Positions 12,178 to 25,002 are shown, numbered from the stretch's first letter. The stretch: 62,729 nt of DNA from Priapulus caudatus (GCF_000485595.1 NW_014577079.1:180826-243554), one strand, 5' to 3'. The notes: a model not told the origin generated them from the letters alone. Made by a program: numbers and translations.

Positions 12178-13279
12178 AGCGCTCATACGCTCCGCACGGC
12201 GCATACATGTATAGCATTCTACTAGCAAACCCGCGCAGTCAAACGTGCTTTGCTAACAGTAAAGCAAATCCATGTGTTAGACCCTCGCGTGAAGGTTGAG
12301 TCAGGAGAAGCTTGATCCCAGTTGGACTACTTCGCCATGTCAAGCGGAAGTACATTTCGATCGGTCCTCGTTCGAATAAAGCCATACAAAATAGGTAGGT
12401 TCACCGCTGAAACAAAAAAGTTTTTCAATCGCTCCGTCAGACCATGGTCCTCAGAAAATGGTCGTAAGAATGCTAGCCCTGCCTGCGCCCAATTACCTTT
12501 AACCCTGCCTGACCTTCCAATTTCAGGCCACTAGTGATGGGCCTTTTCCTACCATGGTGCGTAGTACAGCCGACTATCCCGAGCCCCCTAGGTCCAAAGC
12601 CGCTTTAGATTTGTGCGTGCAATTCGTGACCATTTCCTCTCTATACCTTAAGTTTCGAGTTAGGGAATGTTCCCCTTCTTTTACACCCTCTTGACCTTTG
12701 ACCCCCAGCTTACGACATCCCAACTCATTTTCGGATTACCCCCCACCACACCGACTATGAATCGTACGTCGAGCGGGTCTTCAGGACTTTGTGCCCAACA
12801 ACTGTCTGCACGGAACGCGATGGACGCACGCCGGACGACGGCGCCGACTGTCACGCGTACCTCGTGCGATCTACAAATTAAGCCTGCATACCTCGACCTA
12901 TGTCAATTGAGCCTCAATTACATTGCTCAAAAATTCCCCCACACCCTCCCCCCCCCGCTCCTGTCGCTATGGCTCTCCTGTCTTTGCGCTTCCTGCGGCC
13001 CTCACAGCTTGCCAACATTTTAAAAACCGAACCCGCCCAACGTATAAAGCTGGCCTACGGTGGCCCTAACTGAAAGCATACGTGAGAGGCAAGCCTACGC
13101 CGAGGTTAATAGCCAAGTAGTGGTCGGCGCATCTCACAACACAGAAGGATATATTCTGCCCTCCCCTGCGGAGAAAGTGCAGAGCACGCGAGCAGCGCGC
13201 TTTCGTAAAACGGGAAATTAAGCAGCAAACTGCAGAGGCTGTACGACAAATATGCACTAGACCTACAATGCGCCCTCCT

Positions 13280-13740
13280 TGCAGGAACGCAAGCTTTTGA
13301 TCAACCGACAGCCCCTATTCTGGAAAATAATCAATGGACAAGCAGCAGTCGACATTACCATCCTTCCTCACCAAAAGCAGCCAGCATATTCCGCGGGCAC
13401 ACAACCGCGCTTCATAGCAACAACCATCAGAACTCGCGACACCCCCCCCCCCCCCCCCCCCCCCCCCGCCCCCCCCCCCCCCTGATGGTACAGCCGCTCA
13501 GCCGGCTCAGCGGATAGCAGAAGATGTTCCAAGATCCTATCTTATCAACTAACATCATCTTATCCAATCACCGTACTCTGAACATCAATCTCTATCTTGA
13601 AACGCCGGTTCAGCTTCTTTCCGTTAGAACAATTCAGAAGCCTAGGAACCTGCTACCGGCGGAGTCACTTTACTCACTAGTCAACAGCCACAGCAATTCA
13701 CTGGGATCCCTCTGGCCCCAAAACATCTGAGCTCAGGCAG
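13280..13740 (+). pseudogene. Degenerate LINE 3' coding end interrupted by poly-C
   Basis: Pieces resemble the last part of a LINE ORF2: CTTTCCGTTAGAACAATTCA in the position of the usual FFPRTIRDWN segment, followed by PAESLYSLVNSH. A run of C (13442-13482, one G) splits it. Several frameshifts. Dead copy. Confidence 0.55.
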
Positions 13741-14221
13741 TATCGCTTAGCTTAAAGCCAGCCTCGAGACAGCCGAAACCACCATCACGGGGGGCCTTGG
13801 GGGCAACTACACACAGCTTCGCCAAACAGCTATCTGCCCAGCTATGCAACTGAGCTATTGGCAGCTATGGGATCCGTGCCCGCGCCGCGCCTATGCATGT
13901 ACGCCAGGCGCACGGATCCCATAGCTGCACGCCGCTGCATTACTGTCGTAGGACGTTCCCGCCGGGTCGCGTTGCCGGACCTTTCCGCAGAACTGCCGTG
14001 CGAAGCCGCTCAGCGCTGTCGGATCAAGCACCTCGCTTTCGGAACTGCTTATCATCTAGTATCCCGTCTCATCTGGATCTCTGGAACACGTACATTACTG
14101 CCTACATTTAAAAATGTTCCCTGCAAATCTCTCACGTGCACCTGGAGTCTTTCCCGCACTCCCTGGACGTTTATTCCTTATACGGACTGTCCAGTATAGA
14201 AGTAGAAGTAGAACTAGAAGA
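13741..14221 (+). mobile_element. LINE 3' end and tail
   Basis: Contains the block GTCGTAGGACGTTCCCGC...ATCCCGTCTCATCTGGAT, which recurs at about 35500-35640, and ends with AGTAGAAGTAGAAC. The segment 14165-14215 recurs in reverse complement at 28990-29045, and an AGAAGTAGAAGTA tail also closes the LINE at 26.9-28.5 kb. These shared ends indicate one LINE family with a (TAGAAG)-like tail. Confidence 0.6.
13861..13930. repeat. BamHI-like hairpin GGGATCCGTGC
   Basis: GCAGCTATGGGATCCGTGC and its reverse complement GCACGGATCCCATAGCTGC flank a GC-rich loop of about 30 bases. It adjoins the LINE 3' block; a shortened relative without the hairpin is present at 35480. Confidence 0.7.
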
Positions 14222-15567
14222 CTTACATTGGACAGATATGGGTATTATAAAAGACCACACCCAAACCCAACACACCTAAACCTAACCCCAAACCTAAACA
14301 ATTGGGGGGGCAAACCCCAACCCAAAAAAAAAGAACCAATGGAAAATGGAATTTAAAAAAGAAGAAAGAATGGGGGAACAGGACATCTAGACTAGACAAG
14401 GCCAACAACTAATACTGAATACCAAATCATCTAGGATAAATCCTGAACCCCGGCCGTACCACCAGACACCATACTGGTCTCTACATGCAGTGGCAGCATG
14501 CACAGAAGCCGGTTAACACGGCGATACTTATAAATGATAAGATTGCTATAACATTACCGCAACGTCAAATCTGGAGTAAATCGATCACCGAAGCGAAGGC
14601 CAACACTAAGGAGAACTTAGGAGAAACACTAAGGAGAAACTTCAGTGAGAGTTTTGTAACCACATGCTGCACGTACCTTCCTTCACTCTGAAGCAGGACA
14701 CCGGTAATGCCTGTTCAGCAGCAGTTTCTTAGAACTACTCAAGCAGGAAATTTTGCTTGCTCAGACGCTTCATATGATTCCGTTCAGGTTTCTAGAGCAT
14801 TTGATTACGTGCAGCGGCTTTTATCATATTATTCGCCACTTATGATGCGTGGGCCTGTTTGTATATGTTTGTGCAGCCAAGCGGCTCATAGGTGGCGGTG
14901 TTTTCCACACTACGTAGATGGGTTACTAGTCTTGTTACCTTGTTCTCTTACATCAGTGAAGAGTCGGTTCCCCAGTCTTCTCGTCTTCATCGATTTAGAT
15001 TGATGGATTGACTCATTGAGAACAATAAATTTACCGATACAGATATAACTAGAAAGGTTTTTGATTTACTCACCTAGAGTTCTGGAAGGAGACACCTATC
15101 CGCGATGCCTGGATTACTTCAGCTTGAATAAACGTAACACTGCATATAATACTACTAATAGTAATAGTAATAGTAATGATACTGGTGATTTTTATCATGA
15201 TAATGCACTAAAGTTTTAGTATAAACTGTAAAATTGGCTTCCGCTTTCCAGTAACTTTCTTGTCTCGATGTGACACGCTGTCACTGTAGTGTGTAGTTGA
15301 CCGAATCCAGAAGAGTTTAGCCTAATGGCTACTAGAGCAAGCGGCCTGGGCCTGTAGGTGTGCCTTACCGAACGTGTAATCGAACGTGTTACCGAACGCA
15401 GTACGCGAGCCGAATACTTGGCTGTTGCAGTGACAGTGACACTTTTAGGAGTTGTCTGGGGTCGTCGGTACGCGGAAGCTAGGTTCCTATTAGGCTTTAC
15501 TGCGTCGTGTACCAAAACCTGTCGAAAAACTGGTTGTAATTTGTCGTCAAGTGACGCACGGGCCACG
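14222..15567. other. No gene recognised
   Basis: Contains a decayed telomere-like stretch (ACCTAAACCTAACCCCAAAC, 14275-14294) and otherwise unassigned sequence. Short open frames show no familiar motifs. Confidence 0.4.
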
Positions 15568-16268
15568 AAGGGTCGTTGTCGTATCAGGTACTACATATAT
15601 GTACCCGAGGTAGTTTTAGGTTGTTTAGTATTACTATTATGTTTATATTTTTATATGACTATGAGGTATGTTTAGGGTTAGGGTTAGAGTACACTTCTGT
15701 AGTACAAGTCGGGTACACTTTGTCAGTTTGTGTATACATGTATAGATACAATAATGTCACCCAAACACAGGATAGCTAGGGTTACAACGCGTCCCTATAT
15801 CCTTTTGTGTGGAGGAACCCCTGAGTGAATCACTCAGGGCGGTTTGCTAGTGCGTTTTCAGAGACTAGAACTTCCAAACTGGGTTTATTCTCAACACGAA
15901 CCTATAGCTTTCTCCGCTATCTTGGAACTTACTATGTATCACAATACTCTGTATTAAACTAATATAACCTGTTACAAAAATTCGAAGTGACGAGCGGCGA
16001 ATATACTGAGCGCCATTTCGGATTACCAATGCGCATAGCGATCGGCAAACGCAGCACCCTCCGATTGGTCGGTGAATCCGCTCTTCAAAACGAAGTAAGA
16101 GGCTTTCTCAGAGGGTCTATGAAAACGCACCAGCAAACCGCCATGAGTGATTCACTCAGGGGTTCCTCCACACAAAAGGATAGGGACGCGTTGTAACCCT
16201 ATCCTGTGTTTGGGTTACATTATTGTATCTAATACATGTAGTACCTGATTCGACAATGACCCCTTCAG
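15568..16268. mobile_element. Long nested inverted-repeat element
   Basis: Inner arms 15744-15860 and 16125-16230 are near-perfect inverted repeats over about 110 bp, starting AGATACAATAATGT.ACCCA and including GAGGAACCCCTGAGTGA. Outer arms 15568-15604 and 16231-16268 also pair (AAGGGTCGTTGTCGTATCAG against its complement). About 130 bp between the left arms carries TTTAGGGTTAGGGTTAGAG (15671-15689). Non-coding, MITE-like. Confidence 0.8.
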
Positions 16269-16327
16269 CTCAAGTGACACTGAAGGGCCTAGTTCATTCA
16301 TCCAGAGTTGGAGGCCTCTGAACCCTG

Positions 16328-16399
16328 GATACAATAATGTAACCCACCAGCAGTAGGGTTACAGAGAACCCTACTCTTGTTGGGTTACATTATTGTATC
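16328..16399. mobile_element. 72-bp hairpin MITE
   Basis: GATACAATAATGTAACCCA at the left and its exact reverse complement at the right enclose a second inverted motif, AGTAGGGTT...AACCCTACT. The termini are the same as the inner arms of the element at 15568-16268, so the two belong to one TIR family. A solo end is visible at about 34253-34275. Confidence 0.85.
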
Positions 16400-16622
16400 T
16401 ACACTGAACCCCAGAATTAGAATGTTATGTTGACATATGTGATCAGTTCATGCAGCTGTAATAAGGGAATTAGCAGATACGTTAGGATAACGAAATTTAA
16501 TGTATCATTTTTAACAGGCTAAATAGAAGGTTATAAGTTCTTGTATGAGTTGAATAGTTTTTAGGGTTATTGTGAAGTGGTGAGACTGCTGCTATCCGCT
16601 GGACTTCTGAAAGTTACTGCTA

Positions 16623-16720
16623 ATTCATGTGCAGATCATGCAGATATACATGACATTAATCTACATAATATATATTATGTAGATTAATGTCATGTATATC
16701 TGCATGATCTGCACATGAAT
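16623..16720. repeat. Perfect 98-bp palindrome
   Basis: Two 49-base arms with no mismatch and no spacer; the centre is CATAATAT|ATATTATG. Termini ATTCATGTGCAGATCATGCA do not match the other foldbacks in this window. Confidence 0.95.
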
Positions 16721-17600
16721 ATATGACACTACCTGTGCACTAACTTACATATTCAACTATGAAGATAAATAGTTGTAATGATCTATACACACATATTGTA
16801 AAAATATTATAAGTACCCGGGTATAAAATAAAATAAAAAAATATATATATTAAAGCAATAATAAGAACTCGTGAATATTATATGTAGACCATATTTTGCT
16901 GCTGATAAGTTACTGAGTACTTTATTGTTGGATATCGATAGTCGTGATTGACTATGTTGTACCCAAACTTGGAATCTTGGCACAAACTAGGAATTTCAGC
17001 GCATTCGCAGTTTGGGCAACCAATTTTCTGATTGGGCAAAACCTGTTACATATGTTTATTAACTATTAAATATTAGTAAACAAATTAATAGTGACCACCA
17101 GCAGGTTCCCGTTCTGCAGACACAATGCGTGACACCCTAGACCCTAGTCACTATCTTGGTAGCATTGAAGTGTGCCATCGACGGACAAAATACATGGTGT
17201 GTGTATCATGATTTTACATTGACAGTTGTTGGCCTCCAGCTCAAGATATAGTTACCTGACCAATTAATTTTCCAGGGCACAATTTACTAGATTGGACAGA
17301 TACCAGCAATTGATGTGCAACTTGTATTACAGCTCTATATATTCGTTCCGCCACAAGGCCAATTAGGGTATATGTAATTGTATGTCTGTGAGTCGGACTT
17401 GAACCTGCGGGTTAGGGGGTTGAACCGGGAACCGCTGGCAAAACGGCGCTAATGTCGCGCACTGAAACATTATTTTACTTCCTAGTATGGATGTGATTAC
17501 CAGACTTGCAAAATTTGTTATTCGATATAAAGAAATGAATTACGATGTGTATTAATTGTTTCTGGCATTGTGATATGAATTAAGCTTTTTTATTTTACAG
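16721..17600. other. Upstream flank of EFCAB7
   Basis: No coding segment. A TTTTACAG acceptor at 17593-17600 suggests that a non-coding first exon lies upstream. A stretch at 17388-17465 faintly resembles a tRNA on the minus strand (GGTTCAAGTCC) but does not fold convincingly. Confidence 0.45.
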
Positions 17601-17652
17601 TTCCATGCAAATACTACCAAGCATAAATTTTCTTACACTATAACTGTAAACG

Positions 17653-20600
17653 ATGCAAAGGACTACTGGAAGTACTGGACAAGATTTTATGTTAGAGTGT
17701 AAAGCAGCCTATCTGACAATTAAAAATTCAATCGAAGAAAACCTGACAAGCAAAGATGACCTATACAGAGGTACTTTATATCAGAGAGCTACTATACGTT
17801 ATAGAACATATGCTTAAAAGAAAACTGAATTCACAGTAAGGCAATGTGTAAGCTGTTTTCATTATGTTAGTTTATTACAAGACCGTTTTCATGCCAAGAT
17901 TTTGGGCAACCATGATATTAACATGATAAATCATATCATTCATTAGTGTAATGTACATTAGTTGTTTTGGTCTTTATTAAATTGACTACGTCACGAATTT
18001 TCTATGGTGTATATTTGTAAAAGGTTTGTTGCAATTTTTTACATGAAAATTAAGTATTAACCGGACTAGTACATGTATCCTCAAATTCTTACCTGATAAG
18101 ATTGTTTCTCAACTAGTTAAAAATCCAAAAAACCTGGGCGATTTGATATGATCATGGCATTAAATGCTTTCTATGGGCTATGTATGGGTCACGAGAGTGT
18201 TCACACCGAACGGAATAGCAAAATAGGAAGTATAATGCAGCTATTTAATCATAAAAAGTGAACAGAATCACTTACATTTTGTGAAAAGTGGACATTTTTT
18301 TTTTACTTTACTATTTTCGATGACGTAATCACTTTTAGTGTATACATGTACTAAAATGATGTCATCTTTTAGCTTTGCAGCAAACTGGTAGAAATCCTTC
18401 TCAGAGAATTGTACTGAAATATTGGGAGCAAGAAAATGGTAAGTTGCCATTTCTTTTTAGCTCAGCTGACGAAGTCAGATGCAGCTTGTAGAATTGCATG
18501 ATTGTCCGTCCGTGCGTCCGTCAACAGTTGGGCACAAATCTTAACAGCTCGACGTACGGTCTTGATATTCGGGACGTGGGGGGGATCGTGAAAAGGACTC
18601 GGGATGTCGAATTTGGGGGGTCAAGGGTCAAAGGTCAAGATGTGTCAATGGAGGGGGAATATTTCCCCCTTAACTTAAGGTATAGGAGGAAATACAGAAT
18701 TGCGGCACAAATCTCAACGTCTCGACCTACGCTCTTAATATTTGATGTATAGTGTGATGGGGAGGAATCGAAACCCATCACCAGCGCGAAATTGGAGGTC
18801 ACAGGTCAAAGGGCCGTGGGGGAAAGGTCAGATATCAGACATTTTCAGAGGACATGGTCTAACGGACCGAGTGCAAAACATTTTTGTTTCAGCGCTGACC
18901 TACTGTTTTTTATCACTTTATTGAAAGGACCATGAAATCTACTTTAATTCCGCTGACGTGCGAAGAGTTATAAGTGTCTGATAACCTTTTGACCCTCAAG
19001 AGGAGGGTTAAACATGGATTTGTTGACCGTTAACAAAGGACTGAACTGCTTTTGCTATTAGAGCCCACTCCACCCATCCCTCCCCCCCCCTCCCCCACCC
19101 TCCCCCTCCCCCTTTCCCTCCCTCCCCTCCACCCTCTCCCTCCACCACCCTCTCCCACCACCACCACTTCGCTCGCGCTCGACGCATATCCATGATAACA
19201 TGTTAATATAGCGAAGTCATTAAAGTTACACAGCTGTATCTTTATTACTGTACTACCAGTAGGTATAGCAAAGCCTATCATAGATTTTAGATCTGTATTA
19301 GTAGTATCCTAGATATATACTCAGAGCGCGAACGCGGTGGCAGGAGGGCGCACTTGATTCGGTTACTAGTGAGTTTATCAGAAGAATACCTGGCCACAGT
19401 ACACGTCAGTTGAGCGCTGTCGCTCTGCGGCACTTAATTGTTATAACCGTAGGAGCTACTTTAATATATGTAAGCAGTTGCATCTACAATTTAATGAATG
19501 AATTTATTCACATCTTATTCTGACGACGTATTATCACAGTGCAATACAATATTACTTATTATTTGAGTAAAAGTCACACATAGTTGCCTGTCGTTTAGAT
19601 AATCAATTATTATTCTATCTGCATGGTACTCAGATATTCTGATATTTATGCGGTCGTTTTTTATTTTTAATCTAAGTTCAAGCATCTTACATTATCTAGT
19701 GTCTTTCAGGTACAGTGTCATTCAACAAATTCTGCTCTATTGTGAGGTCTGAGGCACCCATGTCTGAAAACCAGCTGATAAATGCTTTCCGTAAAATTGA
19801 TGTAAACCACGATGGTTTTATCAGTCACGAAGAGTTCCTCTCTGTTATGACAACTGTAAGTGGTTTGGGTAGTACGTGCTTGTCTGTGTGCGTGCATGCC
19901 CCGTGTTTGTGTGGATGCGTGCATGCGTGTGTGCACGTGTGTTCCAGGGGGCCTGCATGATGGCTACACTACAGTGTTTCTAAAGAACATGAAAAACAAG
20001 ATTGAATAATTACTGTATTTTCTGCCATTATTATGTTGTAAAATATCTCATTGGTTTATGTTCATATCTGCTCAGACCGAGTGAGCACACTATAATGAAA
20101 CAAGAGAGTAAAACAAGACCTGCTACCTCATTATTTAAGCTTACTGAGAACAAAAATGACACTGGTGACAAGCAAAGTGGTAGCTTCTGAGTCATTCCAA
20201 TTGTTATTCCTTATCGCATTCAATAAAAATAATGACGAGGAAATAATATCTAGCTGGTGTAAGCTAGTAGTAGTCAACAAAGAGTGACTCAGTGTTAATA
20301 TTGCTGATTTTATATTGCCGTTGCAGAAAGGAGAACTGATGTCACCAAGTGAAGTGAGGGGAATTTTTCGCAAGGCAGATATCAATAAATACGGAAAACT
20401 TGATTACAAAGAGGCAATATTTCGTTTTTTGTTCAGTCATTCCAGTAAATTTATTTAAGTATTATGTGAGTGTCTACTCACTATATATGACTATGAATAT
20501 TTCTTGGTGTTTATGGTGGAAGACTCAAATAACACGTTTTTTCTGGGCTTGTAGTTCTGTAAGATAATACTGAAGACGGTGGAACAGTGTCAGTCAGTAG

Positions 20601-23600
20601 CTGTGGAGCGTATGAATGACATGCAGACGAAGAGAGCGAGGCATCAGTCTGGAGAGAGTCACTCATCTGCTGTGAGTCAAGATTCTACAGTCACTCTAGG
20701 AAAGAAGACACCTGAACCAAAGCCTAGACGATTAAAAAGTATGTTTAAGCTATGTTTGAGTTAGCAAAATGATGCCGGTTTTATGACTTCGTTTAACTTA
20801 TATTTGTATGGTGAAGTAACACGAAGGCATGCAGGCATGTTTTCATCAGAAGCCAAATAATAAAAAATACTCTACTGTTAGAGCTATTAAATTAAATCAT
20901 ATACACCAATCGTTCTTTCAACATTGGATCGAGTCTGTTTGTAAAAAGTTGAGGTGTAAAGTGAAATTTTATTAAAAGAGCCAATTTCCTTTTGTCATAT
21001 ATTATAATCAAAATATGCGTTCAATATAGCAAAAAATGTATATATGAATTTACTGTCTGTCTTTAATTAATGTTTTTATAGGAACAGAAATAAATGTACA
21101 AGATATAAAGAAAGCAGCTGTTGCCAAGTTAAAAACGAAAGTTTCAAAGCCATCAAATTTACAGGTTTGCTGGACTTTGTAACTAATTTTGCAATGGGCA
21201 TTTAAAAAGTCGATTGATAAGCTACTTGTGTTGATGCTCTGTTTAAATTAGCACGTTACAGTTAATAATATCATTTGTTCAATTTTGCATTTATCTAGCA
21301 TACATGTTAATATATTTTAGTTAGTTTGCTACCACAACTGTGCTATAGTGCCAGGATGTGTTTCCTACAGTTTCGTCAAATTACGTTCTTTTATGTCCTA
21401 ACGTCCTTACATTTTCAGCATGTTTCACGTTTCTTCGGTGTACATACTCTTCTCTAGTTATTGCATAATAACGTATCTTTTGCCATTCTGATGTGTGCAG
21501 GACTGGTACCACCATAAAAGCAAGGGGATCTTCTACCTGGAGGAAGATAGCACCGTTGTTAACCATCACTACATCCTCAAACTGCCAAGGTCGTCGAGTG
21601 TGTGGATGACAATAGAACCATACAGTCCCACAGCAGAAACTGGTATGAAAACCATGTGTGAGCTTAGTGAAGTACTAATCATGAAAACCATGTGTATACC
21701 TAATACTTATAATGGAAACTATATAAAACCTGCGTGCATGGAAAATAAGAATCGATGAAATGTTAAATGCTGAGGCTTGGGATTTGAGGCTCACACGTGT
21801 AGGAGTAAAAAAATGTCTGTGATTCTTCACATCCCAGGGAGGTCTTGCCGGGGAACTGAATAGTATAATACACATCAAAGTTTTGAGTTTATTATGACCT
21901 ATGGTATTTGTGGCAGGCGTAGAGTAGCTTCGCTTCCCTCGTGGTGCCACTTGATAGCATGTCTATTAGGTGTTTGTAAAACAAAAATAATAGGTATTTG
22001 AAAGTTTCAGCAGATAAGGGAGTTTTCATTATTGATGATTGGTATGCATTTATGTAATGTATGTATAACGATTTGATTTAGGAGAAAAAACGCACCCAAC
22101 AATCGACACAGCTCTCTACATACTTAGACTAGATGGGGAACATGCAAGTACTCTTGTGACGTGCACAGAGAAGCGAGACAAAAAGGTATTTATACATAAT
22201 ATAACCATGTACAGTTGTACTCTGATTGGTAATAATATTTAGACAATAGACACTTGTCGATAAAAGACTCTTGGCATGTCTCTTGAGTGAAATTTAGACA
22301 GCAAAACCACCCCTATGTAACGGTCACCTGTCTTTAAAGTACACTTGGCATTTCCCTTAACTGACCCGTACATACAGGTTTGGTTATAAAATGGTGTGCC
22401 CAATGTTTCTAATAAGCATTTTATGGTATATAGATGTGTATATATATATATAATATTTATTTATTTAATAAGTGGATGCTCATGTGAGTGTGTGTACTTG
22501 CCACTGTTGAAGGGTGTTTACTATGTGCGGGTGGACCTGGATTCTGGGAAGTATTTGCTGCTTCCCTTCACTACGGGTTGCCGTCTCAGGCCACGCCTGC
22601 GACAACCACACACAGAGTCTCGACTGGTGAGGAAAGACAAGGAGAAAGTGCAGCTGACAAAGGCATTCCGGTAAATTAAGCTTATATCTTTATTTACAGT
22701 TTCATAAAATTATGTGTTTATGAATAGAGGCATGTATGAACTTGTCATTTATACTTGCAATACTACCCTATACGTGTGTATTCATGTGTTTATTTGGAGT
22801 ATTACGTGGAATTATATGTGTTTGTGACTGGAGGCAAGTGTCAACTTGCCATGTGTACTTGCCGTACTACTCGTATCTGTGTAACATACATGTGCTTATT
22901 TAGAGTGTTATGTAGAGTTGTATGTGTTTGTGACCGCAGGCAGGCATTAACAGAGATCTTCGACATGTGTGACCAGGATGACAATGGCTTGCTCAGTAGA
23001 GAAGAGTTCAGCTATTTTAACTTGCGCACAAGTGGAGAAGAACTTGCAGATGACGAGTGGACCGTTGTTGAAGGTATATTATATATATATATATATATTG
23101 GCTAGGATTCTTTCTTGGAATTTCAATAAGGATATCCCTTAGTTGGCCAATTCGTCCCTGATTGCTAATTGGGAGTCAGTCATGCATGTCATAAGCGGCC
23201 CAAATATGCAGGTAAACTTAACCACTTTGGAAAGGTATACATTCAGCTGTGAAAACATAGCATGACTGTGTTGGGATTGTCAAAAGTAAGCAACTGGAAA
23301 TTAAGGCATGCCCATTAGCTAATTAAGGCATGTCGGAGGATTTATGGGATGTTGCAAATTAGCTTCAGTTTTTGGAGACGTGTGTTAATGGCCTGGGGAG
23401 AACTCTGTCATCCCAGGAATGGGTTAGAGCCTCTATGATACTCATCGCTATTCATTCACTTGTATAAATGCATCAGTGGTGCTATATAAGGAATTAAATA
23501 AGAATTGGTTGTCTTTATATCTTATGTAGTTTTTCTGTATATTTTAGTGTACTCGGTTTGAACTGACATAACTAACAGTAGAATTCAAAGATTCATTATC

Positions 23601-25002
23601 ATGCTTCAGAAATTTTTCTTTGTAGCTATGACGAATAATAATGTTATGGTAAATAATAAGTAATAAATGAATTCTTTCTTGTAGAAAATGTTGCTCTACA
23701 AATGGGTGAGTTAACTCAGCAGGGCTTCATAGCTCTGCACCAGATGGAAGCAGAAGATAACGAAGGCAACACAGAGGACTTGTGGGTGACCTTGAACACC
23801 ATTGGCTACAATAAGAATTTGCAGCTAGATGAGGTGAAGCCCAACATTGTTATGTCCGTCTGAGTAGTTGTCGCTCATTAAATATAGATTTTTTACTGTA
23901 ATGTTTTGGGGGTGGGATTATTATTAATTTTGCTTCATCATACTAAAAGAAAAGTTATAGGGATACAATTGATTCTTCCTGCTGTGTATTCTACAATTAA
24001 TTATTGAATACATGCTTGCATAATCAAATTCACATTGAATATATATATTTTTTACTTTTGGAACCATTAGTTTTTGCCTGAAGAAATTATTGTTACGATT
24101 TTACATTTCTTGAGTGTATTGATGCTATGTTTCAATTTTGCAGGCTTGCCCATTCAAGCTGAATGTTTATCTGGATGAGTGTAAGGGAGAGCTTGTCACC
24201 AACGGATCACTGACAACCGATTTACGATTGGAGGAGGCCATATGTCAGTTTGCTAACACCAGAGGGAGTCACCAAGTATTAAACAGTGATGATAGCGTTG
24301 CACTACTCACCTACATGTGTGATACAAGAGTAACGCTAGTTGTTCACAATAAGGTAACCAGCTTTAATGATGTAACCTTAAACCATTCATAACATTTTTC
24401 AAAGCAATTATCATATACATAAGCAATTTCTTTGTCAATTACAAAGAAATTCTATATGGATCACTGGTCCTCAATTTTCGATGCGCAATCTCAACATCAG
24501 CTAAACTTAAGACATGTTTCCTCTGTGCGTAAATGAATAAACATTGCATTTATTATGCGAGTAATTCTAAAAAAACGTTTTTATATCTAGTCTTCGCAGA
24601 CTGTGACGGTACATTTAGACTGCAGTGAAAGTACAAACTGTGTATCAAACCACTCTTCGCTGAAGCACCAGATTACTGTACCACGAAATAATTTCAAGGT
24701 ATTTATAAGTAAATAAAGTTATAAGTGTTTGTTTCGGTGATTGATAGTTATTTTCTATAAATAATCATGCAATTAAACTATGCAGGTGTTTAGAAACATT
24801 GGGATGGCATCAGACCTTTTATTTTCAACTATTCTGTATTCGATATGCTTTTTAAACTGCTTTCTCAGCATAACTCATTTCTAAATAATCAATAATTATA
24901 TCATAGTGGGCATTTTTGTTATAGATTGGTATGCATTTAATGCCAGAGGATGAGAATTCCGAATGGAACATCAACACTGCTTGTAGAATCGTGGGACCAT
25001 AA
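17653..25002 (+). CDS. EFCAB7: EF-hand calcium-binding domain protein 7, 14 coding exons
   Basis: In vertebrates EFCAB7 anchors the EVC-EVC2 complex at the ciliary base with IQCE and promotes Hedgehog signalling (family knowledge). Exons: 17653-17770, 18373-18438, 19710-19855, 20327-20444, 20555-20738, 21082-21164, 21501-21642, 22082-22185, 22513-22670, 22940-23073, 23685-23833, 24144-24353, 24591-24698, 24925-25002. An in-frame TAA lies directly before the ATG. About 598 residues against 629 in human. EF-hand loops are DVNHDGFISHEE (about 92-103), DINKYGKLDYKE (128-139) and DQDDNGLLSREE (about 384-395). Other landmarks are ECKAAYLT, TGRNPSQR, DWYHHKSKGIFYLEED, DTALYILR, TTGCRLRP, FNLRTSGEE, DLWVTLNTIGYNK and ACPFKLNVY, all in human order. 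The exon 4 to 5 junction is out of phase by one nucleotide; all other junctions fit. Confidence 0.95.
18618..18637 (+). promoter_or_regulatory. Three AGGTCA-type half-sites spaced by one base
   Basis: GGGTCA-A-GGGTCA-A-AGGTCA. This is the DR1 arrangement bound by HNF4/RXR/COUP-type nuclear receptors. It is carried by the dispersed repeat, inside EFCAB7 intron 2. A second pair, AGGTCA-C-AGGTCA, is at 18796-18808. Binding is an inference from the motif only. Confidence 0.35.
19069..19165. repeat. C/T-rich low-complexity tract
   Basis: Runs of CCCTCC and CCACCA without coding meaning. The glycine-rich open frames on the opposite strand come from this composition. Confidence 0.85.

Larger units (their letters stand above)
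18455..19440 (+). mobile_element. Dispersed repeat family 2 in EFCAB7 intron 2
   Basis: Begins TTTTTAGCTCAGCTGACGAA, with GTCCGTCCGTGCGTCCGTCA, and continues through TTGGGCACAAATC, GATATTCGGGACGTGG and GGTCAAAGGTCA clusters. It ends near TGAGCGCTGTCGCTCTGCGG (about 19413). The same order recurs at 48450-48990 and 51455-52020. No open frame. A CT/C-rich tract (19069-19165) interrupts or follows its middle. Confidence 0.75.

Noticed and set aside
13279-13485. Frame ending in poly-proline
   Set aside because: The proline run is a poly-C tract within a dead LINE end.
15216-15566. 116-codon minus-strand frame considered as a missing PADI N-terminal exon
   Set aside because: No similarity to the PADI N-terminus and no donor in the required phase; the ATG at 10039 already gives a family-length protein.
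17388-17465. tRNA-like sequence on the minus strand with a GGTTCAAGTCC box
   Set aside because: T-arm stem does not pair well and no acceptor stem or anticodon arm could be drawn; at best a decayed tRNA-derived repeat.
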